Assembly (NCBI GenBank): GCA_004794785.1
Contig: SJOL01005532.1
Coordinates: forward strand, 200,921-264,920
Source of the DNA: Opisthorchis felineus
Lineage: Eukaryota > Platyhelminthes > Trematoda > Opisthorchiida > Opisthorchiidae
Direction: 5' to 3'
DNA: 64,000 nt
The notes under the pieces were generated by a model. The model searched no databases and was not told where the DNA came from. It saw only the letters and a program-made list of their open reading frames with translations. Made by a program: the position numbers and the translations under genes. Below, in pieces: positions 12,260-21,995 of the stretch. Every line of letters starts with the position of its first letter. The stretch's first letter is position 1.

Positions 12260-13230
12260 TCATCACTGTATTTCTACAAGGGTACTTTGAAATTTCTGCT
12301 TTACGTGACTTCGTCCATCCACCACGCACTTGGCTGGGATATGTTGACAACATATTTGCGATCATATCAGCCACACAACGGCAAGCCTACCTAAACTACT
12401 TAAACGAACAGTGCAGCAGTATAAAATTCCCTATAGCAACTGAGAACGAGCACAGGACTGTTAGTTTCCTGGACTGCAAGCTATCTGTCAATACTAACCA
12501 TGGATTCTCAGTGGGAATCCACAGAAAACCCATACACTCAGACAGATACTTGCATTATGAGTCTTCGCATCCACACTACGTCATACGCGCAGTTGTCGGA
12601 TCTCTGGTGAATCGCGTCGAAAAACTATGCTCGGATGGGTGCATATGAGCAGACGAACTGAAGCCATTCAGTAGGGTATTACAGCAAAATAAATACTCCA
12701 TGAGACCCATCATCCAACAAATGGGGAGAAAGATTTTCGCAACAGTGAGGCAGGAAGATGAAAACCCGATGGCCACCGTGTGAATACTCAATGGAGGTAG
12801 CACTTCAGACGCCATTCGAAAGATAATTCGGAATTGTGATATCAAAACATTCTTCCGAATAGATAACAACTTACAGCGACACTGCGTAAGGGCTAGGGAA
12901 CTTATCGAACTGAAACACCGCTCAAACTGCGTCTATTAATTTCTCTGTGCAGAATGTCAGGTCAAATGCATAGGCCAGACAGTCAGGCAACGCCTTGTGT
13001 GGATCACGGAGCACAGACGGCATGCGCGTTTTCCTCCGAGAAACCCAATGGAGTTTTTAAAAACTTTATAGTGACTCAGCCATTACACTCCACGTACTTG
13101 AGTCAAGCCAGCAAACCAACACTGATGGTACACGTGTACTGCAGTTAGGATTCAAGTCACCTGTGGAACGCGCGCTGAAGCCCTATAGATCAACATACAG
13201 CCGAACTACATCAACCGTAGTGGTGGCGCC
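12260..13230 (+). mobile_element. Penelope-like retroelement B (RT + GIY-YIG), degenerate
   Basis: The frame from 12,151 to 12,648 carries the RT palm: VFLQGYFEISALRDFVHPP, then TWLGYVDNIFAI with YVDN at 12,340-12,351 where YVDD is expected, then FLDCKLSV and the IHRKPIHSDRYLHYESSHP block typical of Penelope RTs. After in-frame stops the frame continues to a GIY-YIG domain: SNCVY near 12,922 with a TAA at 12,937, FLCAECQVKCIGQTVRQRL, ITEHRRHA and PRNPMEF. The family differs from element A, since its palm and endonuclease blocks are distinct. The copy is 5'-truncated near 12,260, and the second catalytic Asp is lost. It lies in the same orientation as A, less than 1 kb downstream. Confidence 0.88.
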
Positions 13231-14440
13231 AACATACCGTCTATCTGTCTTGGACTGAATTCACGCCTTAATAGACGTAGTAGCCGCCGCTCAGTATTCG
13301 CACAATGGCATTGAATTCTCGAAAGCTACGACGTTTTCAAGGTTACCACTTCATTGTGAAGAATGTCTATGTATAATGAATTATTCTGCAAATTATCTGC
13401 ATAGGTGATTTGTTTAGGTGAACGAATTTTCAAGGTCATCAACCACCACCGACTGTGAAAACGGCGCCTAAGATACTGCGAATTGCGGTAAAAAGTGAAT
13501 CGCTCACAATGGACAAAATTCACAGATAGTTCCATAGCTGAAATAATACTATGAGCTTTCTAGAAACTACATGGTCCTTGTGGATGCGAAACATGCGGAG
13601 CTGCCACTCCTGTAAATATTTTTTTATATTTATATCTGCTTATCTGGTCGAATATCGAATTACGTATTCAGGGACCTCGATAACTGTTATTCCGAGTTCA
13701 CATCACGGAAGACGCATTCATTATTTTCGGATAAACCGTGTGAGGTTGGAAGAATGTAAGGCTTGCAGACGTTGATGACTTATGCAAGTTTGTAGTTAAA
13801 CAACAGAGTTCTTCGTTTTAACTGACAAAATATACCATGGACGAACATGTCCTCGATCATAGGGGACAGTTGAACGAACCTAACTGACGCAGACGACTAA
13901 CATGCGGCCAGGGTCCACGATGCCTAAATAGCTGGCTGACGCGCGCCCATCCATCTCCTCCGGGAAAAGTCGAAGATCCGAAATGTACTAGATGAAAAGT
14001 TAAATTTTATTGGTCGTTTTGATTAGTACATATGTCTTGCTGGGAAGCGTATGGCCTTCTTGGTACGCAGTGTTCATTGAGGTATTGACGTTCTGAAATG
14101 ACAGGCGATATAGGTTAGATTATCGAAATATCATCATGAGGCAGGAGGCTGAGAAATTGTGAGCGATACCTACCCTATAGTGGGAGCCCTTCAGCGGTGA
14201 CAATCTCGTAGAGGCTTGTTTACACAACGCCATCTTCGACGCCTGATTCGCATTGCCTGATTTCCTGTAGCTTTGTGCCTACCGACTATAAAGTCCCAAG
14301 AAATACGAGACTTACATGAAATGCATGAGGACTCATTAACAGACGAGCAGTCTGGAGCTGATGGGTCTTGCATGAGTCACACGAAATCATCGTCGTCTCT
14401 TTCCTCTAAATGGCTATCTACAGCGTTAGTCCAAGTATCA
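13231..14440. other. No gene seen
   Basis: Short frames on both strands have no motif. I see no shared repeat. Confidence 0.45.
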
Positions 14441-14445
14441 CGCCA

Positions 14446-15800
14446 TTAACTCACGGCTGTCGAGTAGCTCCTCCTTGGAACCGATAATACTGATGCACAC
14501 AGACTTCCGGAACACACTGTGCTGGGAATCAGATTACCAAAATGGACCATCCCGGATTGGGCGTATGCAGCCCATTTGCGGGGGTGTACAACCACTGGGC
14601 CGTAAGGTAACAGGCAAATAGTGCTTCCGTGCGGCGCACAAGTTGCAGATCTTGTCGGAATCTGTCTGCTAGTATTATGACAAACAAAAACCAACTGCAC
14701 GGCATTGTCGAGGCGATCCATACGGTGGAATATGTGCCGGCTATTCGCAGAGTGTCTGTGACCAAAAATACATGGATGTTATATGATACATACGTGCTTC
14801 CTGATAGCTTTTCGAATATGGAAGTAGTACAACATGACATCGCAGCCGAACACTACTCTCGCTACCCTCATTTGTGATGCCAATTTTTCCATCGCAAAAG
14901 TCTTCACGGGATACTATTCGCCCATCATTTCCGTGCACAGGCCGAACAGTTTATGAATGGGAGCAAACTGCTCGCTTTCCACGAAGGCATACATACGGGC
15001 GTCCGGTACCCATGCCATCTGTGATCAGGAAGGTGTAGAACTTGAATCTACAGTCCAGATATCAGTTGCTTTAAAAAAACTTACTCAAAACGGTTTGTGG
15101 CGTGTGTTCTATCGACATTTACTACATCCGGGAAGCGCCATCTGCTGCCATCTGGAGAAGCATATGTGGCTATAGTGACCTTCCCCGAATGCAGCACAAG
15201 TACGCGTCCAGCCTACCGAAATTTTGCCAGGACCGAAGGTATATCATCTGCCACAATAAAACCCAACTATGCATCGCTTACGCAACAGAGGTGGCAGACA
15301 TTTGCGGCGGTAGTTGTATAGGTCCTGAGTGGTAAGGACCTTGCCGAATTCATCGGCCACAAAATGCCGCACTTCACACGACGGCGTTCCATACTTCAGC
15401 AGGGCCATGCAGGTGGCCAACTCCTCTTCGGTTAGCCATCGATTTACCGGAAGCCGATCGTACAGAAACTTGGAAACCCTATGGTTATGTTCAAGGTAAT
15501 AAGAGGTGACCGAGAGATGGTTCCTCTGCCTAATCAAACAAAAAGCACTAGATGGCCGGTGCGTCGCGTACTGTTTGTTATTAGAAAACACGTTCAGCTT
15601 ACTAGCTTCTTGGGATTCCTCGACTTTTCGCTTGTCTTGCAGGCAGCCTGCTGCATTTGTAGTACACCCATTGGTAATGAAGAACAGCGTTGGTGCTTCG
15701 ACTACTGGATGAACGTACAAGTACCACATAGTTTCCTTCATGTGGAAAGTTCAGGTAACAGTTCACATTGGATTAGCAATCAAAAGCGTCACTTGATTAG
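14446..15800 (-). mobile_element. MULE/FAR1-type transposase, decayed
   Basis: Mutator-like (MULE) transposases move DNA by cut-and-paste, using an RNase-H-fold DDE core. On minus, the N-terminal part at 15,244-15,741 has the FAR1/FLYWCH-like block YYLEHNHRVSKFLYDRLPVN, then RWLTEEELATCMALLKYG, VRHFVADEFGK and TTQDLYNYRRK, as in animal ZSWIM/FAR1-related MULEs. The first catalytic Asp is in FPDVVNVDRTHATNRF near 15,100. FKFYTFLITDGMGTGRP follows across a probable 37-nt intron, then MYAFVESEQFAP, YPVKTFAMEKLASQMR and VVFGCDVMLYYFHIRKAIRK at about 14,770-15,000. HPRKWAAYAQSGMVHFGN near 14,560 is the late conserved block. A frameshift after GTGRP, an in-frame TAG at 14,914-14,916 (MMGE-stop-YPV) and later frame changes make it a pseudogene. 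No terminal inverted repeats were located. Confidence 0.9.
15048..15084 (-). other. Probable 37-nt mini-intron in the MULE transposase
   Basis: Between codons for NRF and FKF on minus lies a 37-nt segment that begins GTAAGT and ends CTGTAG, with a T-run after the donor. It holds in-frame stops. Removing it restores a continuous frame that matches the conserved MULE order around the first catalytic Asp (HATNRFEFKFYTFLITDG). The size falls in the very short intron class known in flatworms. The alternative is a chance insertion, but both ends matching splice consensus with exact frame restoration argues for an intron. Confidence 0.72.
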
Positions 15801-16190
15801 ATAGAGGTGGCACGCTCAAAATTTTTCTATCCTGCATTCTTGATAAACGGTCTGGGAAAATTTTTAAACATGAGCTCGTCTTGTTGCCTTTGGTCAGCCT
15901 CCCAAGCCCGCGACTCATCCCGAAAAGCTCTCAAAATTAAATAAATTAACAGGCCCTGGTTAATTGAAGTGCACGTTGTGATTAGTATACCAATATTATG
16001 TTGTGTATTGAAATTTTCGAAAGATCTTATTACAGTTTAAACAGTTGCATTTGCGAGACTTTTCGACCTTCATTGAAAAATAATCTGAAGCGTTCTGTGA
16101 TATTATACTAGATGCAAAAGCACGGCAGAGTATAGTGTACGCTTATTGATTGAATGCTAATTACGTCCATTAAACAACTGTTCCCTTGCA
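15801..16190. other. No gene seen
   Basis: AT-rich sequence with no frame or motif of note between the transposase and a partial copy of the hammerhead repeat. Confidence 0.4.
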
Positions 16191-16194
16191 GCTA

Positions 16195-16330
16195 ACTTTA
16201 AACTCCGCATTCCCAATAGAGAACTGAAGTACATCTGTAATTACCTCAATTAAGTTTTTACGGGGACTCACCTGGGACCTAGCTGGATCTCTGGGTATGG
16301 TGTTCTTGAACTCCTGAGAGATTTTAAGAA
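16195..16330 (-). repeat. Hammerhead-repeat family, partial copy
   Basis: The block GGACTCACCTGGGACCTAGC, followed by TGGATCTCTGGGTATGGTG, matches the same segment of the copy at 40.3 kb (GAGACTCACCTGGAACCCAG, GAATCTCTCGTTTGTGATG). The ribozyme end is not present. Confidence 0.55.
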
Positions 16331-16534
16331 GTCTGCCTTGTTTTCTGATAGTCTGATTATTGGGGTTCCCGATATGGAACTTTTAGTCATGCGTAGGTTT
16401 GACGACCCTGACGATCAAAAGGAAGTTTGGGTTCGGAAGTGTGGCGGGCACTATCTTGTTCCTTGAACCAACTTCGCTTGATTTGTTTAGTGCACTTGCA
16501 CTCACTAGATTACGCGTCCCGTTTGTTCAACAAA

Positions 16535-16800
16535 CACAAATCACGTGACAAAATCCTGTCCAGCTTGTTACCTGGACTGATAACCAGTACACTGCAATTT
16601 CCCATCCATTTTGTTTACGTAGCTGCCACCTGCATCACGTGCCAGACTTACGAACTTCACACACATCAAGTCAAGTTGTTTTCAAGGTTGTGCAACTGTC
16701 AAACAGGAATGGTCACCCCTCTCTCCACATTGCCCACAATAAATACGCATGCAACTCGGCCCAGCACACAAAGCCCGCGCACAGGACAGGAAGACAACCA
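16535..16800 (+). repeat. Dispersed repeat family B, copy 1
   Basis: The unit begins with GTGACAAAATCCTGTCC and continues through AATTTCCCATCCATTTTGTT, GCCACCTGCATCACG, CATCAAGTCAAGTTGT and CCACATTGCCCACA. The same blocks occur in the same order on the minus strand at 36.0-36.26 kb. Similarity stops abruptly at GTGACAAAATC on the 5' side in both, which marks a real element end. The internal frame has no recognisable product. Class unknown (SINE-like or MITE-like). Confidence 0.78.
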
Positions 16801-17503
16801 AACTCAAGTCCACGGATAATAACGGAACACGTTTGGCATCCATACTGCAAATAAAACACGTCCCGTGACCGGACCTTCACTCAAGAACTCTTACCAGTCA
16901 TGTCCAAACGATAAGTCACCTGTTGACTTATTCCATTTTTCGCATTATATTTGTTGCATTAAGGTGTACCTAAATATTATCATAATCATTTTTAGGAAAA
17001 CAGACTTTTTAGCGGTTATCACCTGAGTATTAGGTCAATTTCGTTACAATTGGAGTACTGACAGAAGTCTAGGGTACTATTTACACAAAGGTGAGCAGTT
17101 ATACAACAAACCACAACTGTCCACGTTCGTGGGGTCAGCAAGTGCGCAAGTCTGTCACTGACCGACACAGTGTAGTGTCAAGGTCCGCACACCAAACAAC
17201 GGCGAGCGGAATTTTGGCACGGTAGTGTGCATTGCGGTCGTTGCTTCCGAGGCAAGTCTCGTGATTCTGATTGACAGTGCGACCACACGGAAAGCAAAGC
17301 GGAACAGGTTAGGGCAGGTTCAGTAGACGGGGCCCGAACACGCATGGCTAGGTAGGTCAGCTGAGCACATTCGCATAAATACATGCTGATATGCCAGTGT
17401 CGGCCTTTGCGGCAAGGTGAATGGCGGTTACGCATGAGCAAAACAAGTGGAGATCAAACGCACACGGACAGAAGAAGCAAATGAATGGCGGTATTATAAT
17501 GGT

Positions 17504-17890
17504 ATCGGTTTGGATTCAATACTCATAGACTCCAAATTACTTTAAAATATGACCTCCATTCAAACACTCAGTTAGTTCAAACTTTTCTGAATATCTTCGG
17601 CGATGCAGTTCAGTCCGACAGTGAATAACGAGATGCAGTTTGAGAAAATTTTGCTTCTGGGCACCGACATTTGTCGTGGTTTGACAACAACAACGTACGG
17701 AACGGTAAGTTGTGACAGGCTACCTATCTTAAAGGCATTAGGAGACTTACAGCTTTGAGATGCGACTCAGTGGCAATGATATTGGTTTGGATTCAATACT
17801 CATAGACTCCAAATTACTTTAAAATATGACTTCCATTCAAACACTCAGTTAGTTCAAACTTACAACTTTGAGTTGCGACTCAGTGGGAAT
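17504..17890 (+). repeat. 81-bp direct repeat pair
   Basis: The segment 17,504-17,584 (starting with GGTTTGGATTCAATACTCAT a few bases in) recurs at 17,781-17,861, with only a couple of substitutions. The flanking block ACAGCTTTGAGATGCGACTC near 17,750 also recurs, slightly changed, near 17,862. The offset is 277 bp, so this looks like a recent local duplication, or two units of a longer tandem whose middle has diverged. Confidence 0.9.
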
Positions 17891-19642
17891 GGATTAAATA
17901 AGGTGACGTTTGCAAACATAATTATGAAGCTACCCCGCTGAGTGTTGAACGTACGTTAGTCTTTTTTTGTGAACCAACGCAGTGCTTACATCTCCACCCG
18001 ATCGAAACAATTTAGAGTAAGCAATTGTGATTCGATTCTCGACCGGATTGATTTCGCACAACTGATCAACTCGCTTGCTGAAAATCGTTCATAATGCCAA
18101 TGATTAGTTTAAAAGAACAGTCATTTTGCATTCCTCAACCAATAACCGGCCTCCTTTGCGAAGGAGGTTTACTGCATTAAAATCATGCAACAGTCAGAGT
18201 GATTTGGCATTCAGAATCCGAAAGGAAACCTGTTTTCTCATGAGTTATGTAATCACAGTCCCATGTTCGATGAATATATCCGGGAATACAGACGTAAATT
18301 TTTTTAAGATTAGATGGTGTCAACAGTACTTTGCTGCCTCAGGAAACAGCGTAAGAACGGACAAACCTGGACTAGGTGATTTTTTCACCCAAGCCAAAAG
18401 GGTGTGAGCAAGGTAGCACACGCTCAAAAGACTCCGTACCACGTTGGCGGACCTTAATCAATGCTGGCCGAATACAGAGTCAAATTGTCGACCGCTGGAC
18501 ATCTAACCAACATAATTCACTTAGCTGAACTCAACTAAACGTTCCTACCCCAAAGCAGGCTGCTTAAGAGGTTGAATAATCGTCTTAAGAATCTCATCTG
18601 CACCCAGAAAGACTCAAGGGTTACTCTGAGACTGCTTCAGTTTTAGTGATTGGTCACATTGTGTCGGAGGAGAATGCTGGATATGGATTAATCCCGCAAA
18701 CTCGTTGTTCTCACTGCTGTGCTCAATGTGATCAGGGTATCACATTGCCCTGAATCGATACATTATTGCAAACTCAGCCGAAACGAATGCAGAATATCAT
18801 AGCTCATAACGTCCACCCAATCCAGAAGAAATGCATCCAGTCGGGAAAATTCTTGGCAGGGAAAAGTACTTAAGAAAAGTACTTAAGTTTGCTTGTTATT
18901 CAGACGAAATTTGGTGACTTCAAAGAATACTAGAGCGGTTCTTGTGGCAGCGCAGATTTCGAGTCAAAACCAATTGCAAGCGAATAAAGGATAATTTATC
19001 ATGATCCTTGAAAGAGTTTTGTCTGCATCCACCCATGAACCTGATGCATAAAAGTCAATTGTTCTGTGGAATCCGTGAACGTTGCGCATCTTACTAAACC
19101 CGTGGAATTGAAAGACCGGTTTCAATTTGTTGGCATTTTAGCTGAACGGTTCTAATGACAATGCTGTCAACTAACAAACAAGATTTTCCGTGAATTGTGA
19201 TATTTACTGTCAAGGTTATAGCCATCCGACTGTACGAAATTGATACGGGTACGCAGTTATAACCCTTTGGAGCACCCCTTGCTACCTTACAGAATGACCC
19301 GTGATCATTCAGAACAGATGGCCTCACACATGTGTAAATCTAAATAAATAATAAATAAATAAATTACCACCGGCACAGTTTTCAAAACTCGTTTAGCAAA
19401 CAGGGTTCCCTCCTTAAATCCAGCAAAGTTTAGGCCTACTGGGTACTGGGATCGTGTCCTTCACCAGGAAACACTAGCTAGTGATCAACTGGTAGAAATT
19501 AAAATGACTTGACGGCATAATAAAATATATCTTTAAGATGATTGGCCGAAAAGCATAGGATGACCTAATTGGCTAGCAGTATCATCTGTCTCTCCGTAAA
19601 ATACGGCAATGCAACCAACATCTACAAAGCACCTCATTGAAA
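17891..19642. other. No gene seen; AAAT-rich tail-like tract at 19,343-19,365
   Basis: No supported coding frame. A (AAAT)n-like tract at 19,343-19,365 could be the tail of an unrecognised retroposon, but no body could be identified upstream. Confidence 0.4.
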
Positions 19643-19712
19643 ATGCTTCGTATTAATCTGGTTCTTACGGCTCAGTTGATTTTTGGTATCGTTGCCAATG
19701 GCTACAAACCCC
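19643..19712 (+). CDS. Candidate signal-peptide first exon, gene unknown
   Basis: An ATG at 19,643 opens a short frame reading MLRINLVLTAQLIFGIVANG, then YKP. This is a textbook secretory signal peptide: one early Arg, a hydrophobic core and a small-residue end at VANG. The frame is closed by a strong splice donor, CCCC|GTGAGT, at 19,713, leaving phase 1. Short first exons that encode only a signal peptide are common in animal secreted proteins. No acceptor and second exon in matching phase could be convincingly found downstream, so the mature protein is unknown. It could be chance, since a 70-nt pattern of this kind can arise randomly in 64 kb. Confidence 0.4.
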
Positions 19713-21735
19713 GTGAGTATGTTTAAGTTGCTTGCACAGACATATTGCCTGTCTTTTGTCTTTCGCAAAAACATGTATCCATTATTGCTCACGAACCAAT
19801 GTCACTAATGAGATGTCCTTAAAGGGAATTTTTATAACCGACCCTACAGAGGATAATGTGGTATTTTTCTCCGAAATAGACTACTTTCCACTAAGACCAA
19901 TTCAGTACGACTTCGTGAGGTTTGTTCGGTATACTTTGATGGATGCCAAATTCCTCATCAACAAGGAGCAGGATAGTTCTCAAAATGGGATTCTTTGGAT
20001 TATGACATGATGTACGCACATTACTAACTGCCCTGTTTTCCTAGAAGTGATCCGTACGTCGAGTAGCTTCTGCTCACTCTCCCTTTCGTGGTCACCGGAA
20101 GAGACCAAGTGAACTTGGGCACTTCTGAGCAATTCCATTCTGTGCGTCGTTTCTTTGTAGTGGGACAGCTTTCTTATGCGTCAGCATATTTCAGACTACA
20201 CTTTGGCACACATCACCATTAGAAACTTAAAAACACGTCCCACTCAAGCGCAAAACTGATGGCCTGTGGCTGGGAAGAGGATATAACCGCGCACATTTGG
20301 ACAGTGCAGATATTGCTCTTCTGGAAAAACCACTCTGAGCGGGAGTGCTCTCATAAAAGAACCAATTTCAAACTATGGGGCATACGGTCCGAATTTTAGA
20401 CAATCTTCAGCAAGTTGAATCTCCGGGCAAGACAAAATCTGCAGGACTGACTGGAATATTCTCTGAACGGGCAACTGTAAAGAAGCTAAACCTAAACGAC
20501 CGGTTGATGCAGTATAGCTGAACAATTAAATTGACCTTGACTGAAAATCCAGGCCACTTAAAGGTAAAAACCAGTGACTCGAGCTAAGTTTGCTAACTTT
20601 GCCACTTCTTCCTTAAAAAATGTTTGAAGATGACGAGCCATGTTTTGAGCCTAGCATTAATTGTTATACAGTCTCAGTAATCGATGGGGCTCACCATGCT
20701 ATCAGTCAACCTCTAGATTCTGTTAGGAACACTTTAATCAGGTAGCGTCACTGAAATAAAGTAGCCTCCTAAATAAGCTACTCTACAGAAAAGCCTTTAC
20801 TGCGATGCGGTACCAAAAGATCTGGTTTAGAATTAAGTTTGAGAAGCCGTCCTAATTACAAGAAAGCATCCAGTTTGTCAACTGGACAGAAATTTGCTAC
20901 ACATGAAACAAAGCACGAGGTTCACTGGACTGACTGGAGGGCTTTTTGATGTGCGTTAATATATAAACATAACCGCGCGCGCTGGACTACCGTCGCAAGA
21001 CGACCCAGGATATAAGTCTTTACGCATAAACATATGAACAACGCCGATAGATTATGTGACGCCCTAGTGTTTTTAATGTTGAAAAAGTCTCGAGAGAGAC
21101 CGTTGTACACCAGCTAAGCCGCGGATAATTGTTCTATAATGATGTCCCATAGATTCCCTGAATTCGAGTGAATGTGTATCGATGTCGTATACAGCATGCA
21201 GATAATCAACAGGATTGGCAGTGTGGATGAATTCTCACCCAGGTACTGAAGTCTGATGAGAATAGTGTTCCGATGACACAAAAATCCTAACCAATTGTTA
21301 GTAGTGTGAAACAGTGGGTAAGAGATTAACTTACAGTCCTAATCTATGTGCCCAGCTTTGATTTTGAAAGAACGCTTATAATGCTGTTAAACGGCCTCTG
21401 AGTAAAATATTTTTATCTGAAGGTGGTTTCAGTAGAAAATTATTATTTTCAACTGGCAAAGCCCTGAAGGATCGCAAAAATTTATTTATGGAAGAAAATT
21501 GTATACAGTGTGAGCCCTATCACCCTTCAGCCTTCACCACCGCACGGTAAAATGCCTTTATTCAAATTCTACTAACTTTTTGTTGTTTTATGTGTTACCT
21601 GCGACATTAAAAATAGTGTGCCTTTAACTCATTGCAGTAGAGGCCTTGAACAACCTTCTGGAGTACTACGCACCTACTAGTGAGTTTCCTACCTCTGTGT
21701 AACTGATTCACATCTCTGTCAATCCCGGCATGAAA
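19713..21735. other. No gene seen
   Basis: One open frame at 19,732-20,010 (+) has no motif and no acceptor in phase with the preceding candidate exon. Nothing else is recognisable. Confidence 0.4.
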
Positions 21736-21764
21736 TAAATAAATAATAAATAACAATAATACGA

Positions 21765-21995
21765 GGCGAGCTTTGTGCAGCACATTCAGTTGAAGAATAT
21801 AATTAACGAGAGTTTCAGTTGAGTCTCCCGTAAAAACCAAATTGATATGCATATGAGTGTGTTTGTCGAAATTAGTCCAATACGGGTTCAAGTAGTACAT
21901 AACGTTGACAGAAACTGGGGGACTGCGCCTACCTGATGAGCTGCAAGAAGAGCGAAACCGGTCGTGGTCTGTAGAAGAGTTTTCAGCAACCTTAT
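21765..21995 (+). repeat. Hammerhead-repeat family, copy with intact ribozyme core
   Basis: The copy runs through GTGCAGCACATTCAGTTG, GAGTCTCCCGTAAAAACC, GATATGCATATGAGTGTG, the GTTGACAGAAACTGGGGGAC block and the ribozyme, and continues past the cleavage site into GAAGAGTTTTCAGCAACC. The copy at 33.7 kb shares this downstream block, so the ribozyme is internal to the known sequence and not at its edge. An (AAATA)n-like tract at 21,736-21,762 precedes it. No coding frame spans it, consistent with a non-autonomous element. Confidence 0.88.
21921..21973 (+). ncRNA. Type-I hammerhead self-cleaving ribozyme
   Basis: The conserved core is complete and in order: CTGATGA at 21,933-21,939, GAAA at 21,954-21,957 and the cleavage triplet GTC at 21,961-21,963. 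Stem II is GCT/AGC (40-42 with 51-53) closed by the loop GCAAGAAG. Stem III is minimal: the last A of GAAA and the next C pair with GT of GTC around a 2-nt loop (CG). Stem I is CTAC (before the core) with GTGG (after GTC), including one G-U pair. Tiny stem III helices are the hallmark of hammerheads in Penelope-like elements and in animal retrozymes, which often act as dimers. The RNA would cleave after the C of GTC. Activity is inferred, not shown. Confidence 0.85.
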
